NCBI RefSeq assembly: GCF_004361855.1
Contig: NZ_SNWQ01000018.1
Coordinates: 30,825-94,824 of the forward strand
Origin: Kribbella caucasensis
GTDB taxonomy: Bacteria > Actinomycetota > Actinomycetes > Propionibacteriales > Kribbellaceae
DNA: 64,000 bases
Reading direction: 5' to 3'
The notes below the pieces were generated by a model. The model ran no database searches, was not told the origin of the DNA, and was given only the letters and a program-made list of their open reading frames with translations. Shown here in pieces: positions 58,177-64,000 of this stretch. The first letter of the stretch is position 1, and the number at the start of each line of letters is the position of its first letter. The translations under genes were made by a program, and so were the position numbers.

Positions 58177-60375
58177 ATGAAGAAGACTAGCCAGTTCGCA
58201 CGCCTTGCAGCAGTGGGCGTCCTACTGACCAGCCTGCTGGCGCCGACGCCGGCACAGAGCATCAGTGCATCGCTGTCGGCCGCCGACAGTCCGGTGTGGC
58301 AGACCAACGGCAGCGTCCAGGGCCTGGCCGTCGCGGCGGGCGCGGCGTACGCCGGTGGCCGCTTCACCAGTGTCCGGCCGCCAGGCTCGCCGCAGGGCAG
58401 CAACGAGGTCGGTCAGGCCTACCTGGCCGCCTTCGACGCGAGCAGCGGCGACCTCATCTCCTCGTTCACTCCGGCCCTCGACGGACAGGTGTACGCCGTC
58501 GCCGCGTCGCCGGACGGGTCCCGCGTCTTCGTCGGTGGCGACTTCACCACCGTCAACGGCGTCACCCGCAACCGGATCGCCGCCTTCGACACCGCCACCG
58601 GTGCGCTTGTGGCGGACTGGAAACCGTCGGTCTCCTACCGGGTCAAGACGATCGCCGTCTCCCCCGACGGCGGCACCGTGTACTTCGGCGGCTCGTTCGG
58701 CCTCGTGAACGGAACCAGCCGTCCCCGGCTCGCCGCGGTCAGCGCCGACCTCGGCACGTTGTTGCCCTGGGCACCGGCCACCGACGGCGACGTGTACGCC
58801 GTGGACGTGGCCGACGACGGCTCGAAGGTGTACGCCGGCGGTCAGTTCAGCACCGTCAACGGCATCAGCCAGAACACGGTCTCCAGCCTCGACCCGGTCA
58901 CCGGCACGGTGCTGCCGTTCCCGGCCGCCTCGGCGGTCCCCACCTCCTGCGTGAGCCGGGTCAAGGCGATCGACGCCAGCGGCGACAAGGTGTACTTCGG
59001 CAACGGCGGTGACGGGTCCGGTTGTTTCGACGGCACCTGGGCCGCGGACATCTCGACCGGCGAGCTGGACTGGAAGAACGAGTGCCTCGGCGCCACCGAG
59101 GCCGTCAAGGTGGTCAACGGCTGGCTCTACAAGGGCTCGCACGCACACGACTGCGCGTACAACGGCGCGGGCGGGTTCCCGCAGGGCTTCGGCTACCGGT
59201 TCCTGCTCAGCCAGTCGCCGACCGACGGCAAGCTAGGCCCGTGGTTCCCGAACACCAACGCCGGTCCGCCCACCGAGGTCGGTCCGCTCGCGTTCGCGAC
59301 CGGCGGCTCGGACCTGTGGGTCGGTGGCGACTTCACCACCACCAACGGCGTCGGACAGCAGGGCCTGGCCCACTTCACCAATGCGGGCCCGGGTGCCGGC
59401 CCGGCCAAACCGGCCAAGCTGCTGCCGTTCAGCGTGCAGCCGGGCGTCGTACAGGTCCACTTCCCCACCGTTGTGGACAACGACGACAGCACGCTGACCT
59501 ACCGGCTGCTCAAGGGATTCAGCAACACCACAATCGCCACGTGGTCGGCCACGTCGACACCGTGGTACCGGCCCTGGTTGCACTACACCGACACCAACGT
59601 GTCCCCGGGTGAGGTGACGAACTACCGGGTCGAGGTCACCGACGGCAGTACTACGTTGCGCGGCAACTACTCCGACCCCGTCACGGTGGCGAGCACCCCG
59701 GTCACGGCGTACGAGCAGCTCATCGGTTCGGACGGACCACAGGCATACTGGCGGCTCGGTGAACCCCTGGGCACCACCACTTCCGTCGACACGTCCGGGC
59801 AGAGCAACAACGGCACGTACACCGGGATGACGCTCGGCACGTCCGGCGCGATCGCCGGGAACACCGCGGCCACCACCAGCTCGAGCAGCGGCCGGATGGT
59901 CGGCGAGAAGGCGTACAGCTTCCCGCAGGAGTTCACCGTCGAGGCCTGGGTCAAGCAGAGCTTCCTGCGCGGCGGCCGGATCATCGGCTTCGGCAACTCA
60001 CGCACCGGTAACAGCGGAGGAGGTGGCGACCGGATGCTCTACCTGCGCAGCAACGGCACCATCACGTTCGGCGTGAACGACGGCAGCCGGCGCACGATCA
60101 GCAGCTCGTCGGGCTACAACAACAGCCAGTGGCATCACGTCGTCGGCACCTACGAGAACGGTTCCATGAAGCTGTACGTCGACGGCGAGCTGGCCGGCAG
60201 CCAGACGATCGGAACGGCCGCCCTGTACTACGGCTGGTGGCGGGTCGGGTACGACAACACCGGCAGTTGGTCCGGTGGTGGAGCGAGTCAGACCGGAATG
60301 GTCATCGACGAGGCCGCGGTGTATCCGTACGCACTCGGCGCCGACCGGATCCTCGCGCACTACCAAGCACGCTGA
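58177..60375 (+). CDS. secreted DUF5122 (delta-60) beta-propeller protein with LamG domain
   Basis: A 732-residue secreted protein. A Sec signal peptide (KKTSQFARLAAVGVLLTSLLA, APTPAQS cleavage) is followed by a beta-propeller of repeats such as VFVGGDFTTVNG and VYFGGSFGLVNG (about 40-400). A fibronectin-like segment (about 420-520) leads to a C-terminal LamG/concanavalin A-like domain (about 525-732) with FTVEAWVKQ and WHHVVGTYENGSMKLYVDG. Four conserved Cys lie around NGGDGSGCF and ECLGATEAV. The ATG at 58177 is favoured over 58156. Propeller plus LamG suggests glycan or wall binding outside the cell. It is divergent from the chain-length gene. Confidence 0.88.
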   Translation: MKKTSQFARLAAVGVLLTSLLAPTPAQSISASLSAADSPVWQTNGSVQGLAVAAGAAYAGGRFTSVRPPGSPQGSNEVGQAYLAAFDASSGDLISSFTPALDGQVYAVAASPDGSRVFVGGDFTTVNGVTRNRIAAFDTATGALVADWKPSVSYRVKTIAVSPDGGTVYFGGSFGLVNGTSRPRLAAVSADLGTLLPWAPATDGDVYAVDVADDGSKVYAGGQFSTVNGISQNTVSSLDPVTGTVLPFPAASAVPTSCVSRVKAIDASGDKVYFGNGGDGSGCFDGTWAADISTGELDWKNECLGATEAVKVVNGWLYKGSHAHDCAYNGAGGFPQGFGYRFLLSQSPTDGKLGPWFPNTNAGPPTEVGPLAFATGGSDLWVGGDFTTTNGVGQQGLAHFTNAGPGAGPAKPAKLLPFSVQPGVVQVHFPTVVDNDDSTLTYRLLKGFSNTTIATWSATSTPWYRPWLHYTDTNVSPGEVTNYRVEVTDGSTTLRGNYSDPVTVASTPVTAYEQLIGSDGPQAYWRLGEPLGTTTSVDTSGQSNNGTYTGMTLGTSGAIAGNTAATTSSSSGRMVGEKAYSFPQEFTVEAWVKQSFLRGGRIIGFGNSRTGNSGGGGDRMLYLRSNGTITFGVNDGSRRTISSSSGYNNSQWHHVVGTYENGSMKLYVDGELAGSQTIGTAALYYGWWRVGYDNTGSWSGGGASQTGMVIDEAAVYPYALGADRILAHYQAR

Positions 60376-60432
60376 GCGGACGGTCAGGCGGTAATAGCAC
60401 AACGTCATAACGCTGCGGCGAGATCGGGTTCC

Positions 60433-60470
60433 TGTGGCACCCACGCAACGCTAGATTCGCGCGTGCCACA
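60433..60470 (+). promoter_or_regulatory. inverted repeat around a -10 box before the second propeller gene
   Basis: TGTGGCAC (60433-60440) and GTGCCACA (60463-60470) are perfect complements, 22 bases apart. TAGATT (60452-60457), a -10-like box, sits between them, about 43 bases before the ATG. A DNA loop or a dimeric regulator at the two arms would enclose the promoter. The rest of the 125-bp gap shows nothing else. Confidence 0.45.
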
Positions 60471-60500
60471 AAGCCCGCCCGCTGAGTCCTGAGGAAGTTG

Positions 60501-62030
60501 ATGAAGAAGCTTGTTCTGATCGGAGTCACCGTCGTAGCCGTTGTCGCTGCGGCGTTGATTCGCCCCGGAGCGCCGGTTGAGGCGGCCGCGCCCGGGTACG
60601 GTTCCGCTGTTTCGGCGGTCAAACAGAATTCATGGCAGACGAACAAGCCGGTGAACGCGCTCGCGATCGCCGGCGGCAGCGTCTTTGTGGGGGGACTCTT
60701 CACCCGGGTCCGGCCGCCGGGCAAACCGGCCGGTCAAGGTGAGGCGGTCCGCACGTACCTGGCCGCCTTCAGCCGGACCACCGGCAACGCGACCAGCTTC
60801 GCGCCGACCCTGAACGGCGCTGTCTGGAGTATCGCGCCCAGCCTGGACGGCAAGTGGATCGTCGTCGGCGGCGACTTCACCACCGTGAACGGCAAGCCGC
60901 GGCACCGGATCGCGATGTTCAACGCCGCCACCGGCGCACTGGCCAGCTTCGCGCCGTCGGTCAGCTACCGGGTCAAGGCGGTTGCGATCTACGGCAACAG
61001 CGTCTTCTTCGGCGGTTCGTTCGGCAAGGTGTCCGGCATCGTCCGGAACCGGCTGGCGGCCGTGACGCTGAACGGCGGCGCGCTGATGCCGTGGAACCCG
61101 AACGCCAACAACGAGGTCTACGCGATCGACGTCGCCGACAACGGCACGAAGGTGTACGCCGGGGGTCCGTTCACCACCGTTCGCGGCCAGGCCCACAACA
61201 CCCTCGTTGCCCTGAACAACTCCACCGGCATCCCCTACGCGATGCCCGCGGAGTCGGCGATTCCCAAGCCGACCGCGGTCTGCACCACCCGGGTGAAGGA
61301 CATCGACACCTACGGCTCGAAGGTGTTCGTGTCCAATGGCGGCGACGGCACGGGCTGCTACGACGGCATCCTGGCCGCCGACGTGGCCACCGGGAAGCTG
61401 CTCTGGCAGAGCAAGTGCCTGGGCGCGACCGAGGCGATCAAGGCGATCGGCAACTGGCTCTACAAGGGTTCGCACGCGCACGACTGCAGCGCCGACGACC
61501 CTGGCTACTTCGAGGACGGCTCCGGCACCCACTACCTGCTGGTGCACAGCGGGGTGACCGGCAAGCTCGGTCCGTGGTTCCCGAACACCGACGCGGACCC
61601 GAACAGCAGCACCAAGGTCGGTCCGCTGGCGATGGCCGCCAGCCCGACGGAGCTGTGGGTCGGCGGTGACTTCCTCAAGGTCAACGGGGTCGCCCAGCAG
61701 GGTGTCGGCCGGTTCACCAACGCCTCCCCCGGTGCGAAGGCTCCGGCTCCGGCGGCGCCGCTGTCGAACAGCCCGGTGACGGGGAAGGTCGGCCTGTCCT
61801 TCAAGACGGTCGTCGATCCGGACAACATCACGCTGACCTACAAGCTCTACGAGGGCACCCGGCTGGTCGGTCAGTGGAACCGGAACACCTACTCCTGGCA
61901 GGACCCGCAGCAGGTGACCTACACCGACTCGGGCGCGACGAGCGGCCAGTCGGTCACCTACCGCGTGGAGGTCCTCGACGGTGCCAGCGTGGTGAAGTCG
62001 GCCAACTCCACCCCCATCACCGTCAAGTAA
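60501..62030 (+). CDS. secreted DUF5122 (delta-60) beta-propeller protein
   Basis: A 509-residue secreted paralogue of the preceding protein. It has a signal peptide (KKLVLIGVTVVAVVAAALI, cleavage near EAAAPG), the same propeller (VGGDFTTVNG, VFFGGSFGKVSG, VYAGGPFTTVRG) and the same Cys pattern (NGGDGTGCYDG, KCLGATEA, GSHAHDC). It ends with a short fibronectin-like segment and lacks the LamG domain. The ATG follows GAGGAAGTTG. Both proteins are probably extracellular partners of the surface glycan. Biochemical function is not known for this family. Confidence 0.87.
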   Translation: MKKLVLIGVTVVAVVAAALIRPGAPVEAAAPGYGSAVSAVKQNSWQTNKPVNALAIAGGSVFVGGLFTRVRPPGKPAGQGEAVRTYLAAFSRTTGNATSFAPTLNGAVWSIAPSLDGKWIVVGGDFTTVNGKPRHRIAMFNAATGALASFAPSVSYRVKAVAIYGNSVFFGGSFGKVSGIVRNRLAAVTLNGGALMPWNPNANNEVYAIDVADNGTKVYAGGPFTTVRGQAHNTLVALNNSTGIPYAMPAESAIPKPTAVCTTRVKDIDTYGSKVFVSNGGDGTGCYDGILAADVATGKLLWQSKCLGATEAIKAIGNWLYKGSHAHDCSADDPGYFEDGSGTHYLLVHSGVTGKLGPWFPNTDADPNSSTKVGPLAMAASPTELWVGGDFLKVNGVAQQGVGRFTNASPGAKAPAPAAPLSNSPVTGKVGLSFKTVVDPDNITLTYKLYEGTRLVGQWNRNTYSWQDPQQVTYTDSGATSGQSVTYRVEVLDGASVVKSANSTPITVK

Positions 62031-62045
62031 CCCCTCCAACCCCTT

Positions 62046-62095
62046 CTTGCGTCCGAAGAACCGAGCGCTACAGGCCGCGGTTCTTCGGACGCAAG
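62046..62095. terminator. 18-bp perfect hairpin between convergent genes
   Basis: CTTGCGTCCGAAGAACCG (62046-62063) and its exact complement (62078-62095) flank a 14-base loop, ending 6 bases before the stop of the convergent flippase gene. Neither side has a clear T run, so it is a bidirectional terminator of the long-stem type, or a structured 3' end that protects mRNA. Confidence 0.75.
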
Positions 62096-62100
62096 TGCGT

Positions 62101-63342
62101 TCAGGGGCGGTGAGCGGCGAGGGCGCGGTGGGCTTGGTACCACCAGAGCAGCAAGGTGCAGAAGGCGGCAGCCGCCAATCCCCAGGCGGCACCCTCCGCG
62201 CCGCCCAGCGCGGCACCTGTACTGGCCGCCGTGATCAGGATGACCGACGAGGTCAGGCGGACCCACAGCCCACGCGAAGCGGCCGCCAGCGCACGCAGAA
62301 TGGCGAAGGCGCCCGCGTTCGAGGCACCAAATGCTTGCAACAGGATGACCGGGATCATCACGGCATGCGCCTCGGCCCAGACACCCGGCCCAAGCAACTC
62401 CCGGCCGACGACATCGGGCAGCAGCAAGAACACTGCACCCCAGGCCAGCGCCCCCGCGCCGACGCCGAACGAGACCACCAGCCCGACCCGCCACAACCGC
62501 CGGTACGAATGCTGCAACGCGCGCGCAGCCTCCGGTACGGCGAACGCGCGGATCCCCTGGTTGAGTACGTTCACCGGACCCAGCAAGACCTGCGCGCCCC
62601 GGATCCCTGAGACAGCCGCAATCCCGGCGAGCCCGGTGATCGCGAGCATGTAGACCTGGATCGTTCCGCTCACGGCGAGCATCTCCCCGACGTACTTCGG
62701 GGTCAGGTCCCGATGCGCCCGCAGCCACTCCCGGACCAACTGGAACCGCGGAGACACCCCCGCCTGGAACCGCCCGGCCACGGCCGCCACGACAGCGCCA
62801 AGCCCCCAGCACAGGGTCAACGAGAAGGCCGTTGCCGAGCCGGTCAGATACAGCCCGGCGAAGAGCACGCCCATCGCCAGCAACCAGATCAGGTCGTTGA
62901 CGAAGGCGCGCCGCCCGTCCCCGACGACGAAGAACGCCCACCGCCAGGCGTCCTGCAGCAACAACCCCGGCATGGTCACGGCGAACGCGATGACAACCGT
63001 CCTGGACGGCACCCCCGGAAACGCCGCGATCCCCAGCCCGATGAGCAACGCGACCACACCGGCCACGAGTGCGGTCGCAGTACTGGCTCTGACCGCGCGT
63101 TCCCACGATGGGCTGCGCCTGCCGGAGTGCCGGACACTCATGGGTTCGGTGGCGAGGGCACGGGAGACGTTCAGGGCGATCGTGTAGCCGCCGAAGGCGA
63201 GTGCGTAGACGCCGAAATCGGCCACGCTGCCGCTGCGCGCGACCAGGACGCCGACGGCGAGATTGCTGAGGCTGGACAGGCCCTGGTCGGCCAGCCCCCA
63301 CCCAGCCCGGCTCGCCGGTCCGGCAAATCTCCTGAGCTTCAA
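62101..63342 (-). CDS. Wzx-like polysaccharide flippase (MOP superfamily)
   Basis: A 413-residue membrane protein with about 12 helices, of the polysaccharide-transport (Wzx/MATE-like) type. The N-terminal part includes WGLADQGLSSLSNLAVGVLV, as in actinobacterial flippases. The TTG at 63342 is chosen because it overlaps the stop of the upstream glycosyltransferase gene as TTGA; no ATG or GTG lies close by. The longer open frame upstream is a shadow of that gene. It should flip the lipid-linked repeat unit to the outside for the Wzy-like polymerase. Confidence 0.85.
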   Translation of the reverse strand: MKLRRFAGPASRAGWGLADQGLSSLSNLAVGVLVARSGSVADFGVYALAFGGYTIALNVSRALATEPMSVRHSGRRSPSWERAVRASTATALVAGVVALLIGLGIAAFPGVPSRTVVIAFAVTMPGLLLQDAWRWAFFVVGDGRRAFVNDLIWLLAMGVLFAGLYLTGSATAFSLTLCWGLGAVVAAVAGRFQAGVSPRFQLVREWLRAHRDLTPKYVGEMLAVSGTIQVYMLAITGLAGIAAVSGIRGAQVLLGPVNVLNQGIRAFAVPEAARALQHSYRRLWRVGLVVSFGVGAGALAWGAVFLLLPDVVGRELLGPGVWAEAHAVMIPVILLQAFGASNAGAFAILRALAAASRGLWVRLTSSVILITAASTGAALGGAEGAAWGLAAAAFCTLLLWWYQAHRALAAHRP

Positions 63343-64000
63343 GAAACTGGTCTGGGCGGCCGCCGCAGGATCCCGGCGCCGAACCGCGGAATGCCCAGCA
63401 CGTAGCGCCGCCAGAGCCGGCGGGGTTCCTTGGCGAGCCGGTAGCTCCACTCCAGGCCGGACCGCTGCATCCACAGCGGCGCCCGGTCGACCCTGCCGGT
63501 GTGGAAGTCGAACGCGGCGCCGACCCCGATCAGGATCGCGGCGTCCAGCCGCTCCCGGTGCTCGGCCATCCAGCGCTCCTGTTTCGGCGCGCCCAGACCG
63601 ACCCAGACGATGTCCGGTTTCGCCTCGTTGATCCGGTCGACGATCTCGGCATCCTCCTGCGCCGACAGCTCCCGGTACGGCGGGCAGTGGACACCCGCGA
63701 CCTCGAGCTCCGGGTGTCGCGCGACGAAGGTCTCCCGCAACTGCTCGGCCACGCCGTCGGCACCGCCGTAGAAGTACTGCGACCAACCGCGCTCGGCCGC
63801 CTCCGCCATCACCCGTTCGAGCAGATCCGGTCCGCAGACCCGGGCCATCCGGTCGAACCCGGCCTTCCTCCCGGCCCACACCAACGGCATCCCGTCGGGC
63901 AGGGTCATCCCGGACGTGTTGTAGAGCTCCGTGAGCCGCTCGTCGGCCCGGGCCTGCAGCAGCGCGTTCATGTCCGAGACGCACACCAGCTGCCGGTCAC
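63339..64000 (-). CDS. WecG/TagA/CpsF glycosyltransferase (partial, cut by window end)
   Basis: At least 220 residues of a GT26 enzyme of the WecG/TagA family, which adds the second sugar to an undecaprenyl-linked glycan. VSDMNALLQARADERL near the present N-terminus, TLPDGMPLVWAGRK, GLGAPKQERWM and GVGAAFDFHTGRVDRAP are diagnostic. The reading frame is open to base 64000, so about 20-40 N-terminal residues lie outside. Its stop overlaps the flippase start. Together they form the visible end of a polysaccharide assembly operon. Confidence 0.92.
   Translation of the reverse strand, partial: DRQLVCVSDMNALLQARADERLTELYNTSGMTLPDGMPLVWAGRKAGFDRMARVCGPDLLERVMAEAAERGWSQYFYGGADGVAEQLRETFVARHPELEVAGVHCPPYRELSAQEDAEIVDRINEAKPDIVWVGLGAPKQERWMAEHRERLDAAILIGVGAAFDFHTGRVDRAPLWMQRSGLEWSYRLAKEPRRLWRRYVLGIPRFGAGILRRPPRPVS

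Noticed and set aside
63343..63984. N-terminal extension of the flippase
   Set aside because: This part of the frame is the shadow of the WecG/TagA gene; true helices begin only after the TTG at 63342.

Overview
This window is chromosomal DNA from a high-G+C actinobacterium. The codon use, the leaderless promoters, a DUF222/HNH endonuclease gene, ErpA, a DHA2-type MFS pump and the style of the secreted beta-helix and DUF5122 beta-propeller proteins would fit Kribbella or a close relative in the Propionibacteriales. That genus-level guess is inference from gene content, not a database result. I saw no rRNA, tRNA, CRISPR array, integrase or transposase.

Layout. 1-4.9 kb: a 14-bp tandem repeat, an SOS-type DUF222/HNH gene, a serine hydrolase and an atypical SDR. 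4.9-12.7 kb: a guanidine-I (ykkC) riboswitch followed by a tightly overlapping operon of APC permease, two DUF1989 subunits of carboxyguanidine deiminase type, a carboxyltransferase (AHS2-AHS1) with no biotin carboxylase or biotin carrier domain, allophanate hydrolase and an M20 hydrolase. Together these would import guanidine and degrade it to ammonia and CO2. 12.7-26.2 kb: housekeeping and small accessory units (peptide deformylase with a divergent wHTH regulator, an FAD/Fe-S 2-hydroxyacid dehydrogenase operon with TetR and a VOC protein, amidase, MerR, TetR/MFS efflux pair, ErpA, glycerate kinase, endonuclease V, NUDIX). 26.2-33.7 kb: a complete molybdenum hydroxylase operon in the order coxD-E-F-S-L-M-G, whose large subunit carries the form II active-site loop. 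33.8-35.0 kb: nadA.

35.0-64.0 kb holds surface-polysaccharide genes broken up by metabolic genes. The first block has two GT4 glycosyltransferases around a cassette of two TagD-like nucleotidylyltransferases and a CDP-alcohol phosphatidyltransferase. Three secreted right-handed beta-helix paralogues follow at 39.2, 41.1 and 53.0 kb, each with a different N-terminal export or anchoring signal. The last block has a Wzy-like polymerase with a long Pro-rich tail, a Wzz/BY-kinase-like protein that has lost its P-loop, two secreted DUF5122 propeller proteins (one with a LamG domain), a Wzx-like flippase and a WecG/TagA glycosyltransferase cut by the window end. Between these blocks lie a LuxR-type regulator, a hydrolase, a hexuronate unit (uxuB, lacI, uxaC with two clear LacI operators), a caspase-like membrane protein coupled to an APH/Hur kinase, and a PP2C-like gene remnant.

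Regulatory sites are unusually readable here: a LexA box, a riboswitch with an expression-platform hairpin, several perfect palindromes in divergent promoters, and at least five genes whose -10 box sits so close to the start codon that leaderless transcription is the simplest reading.
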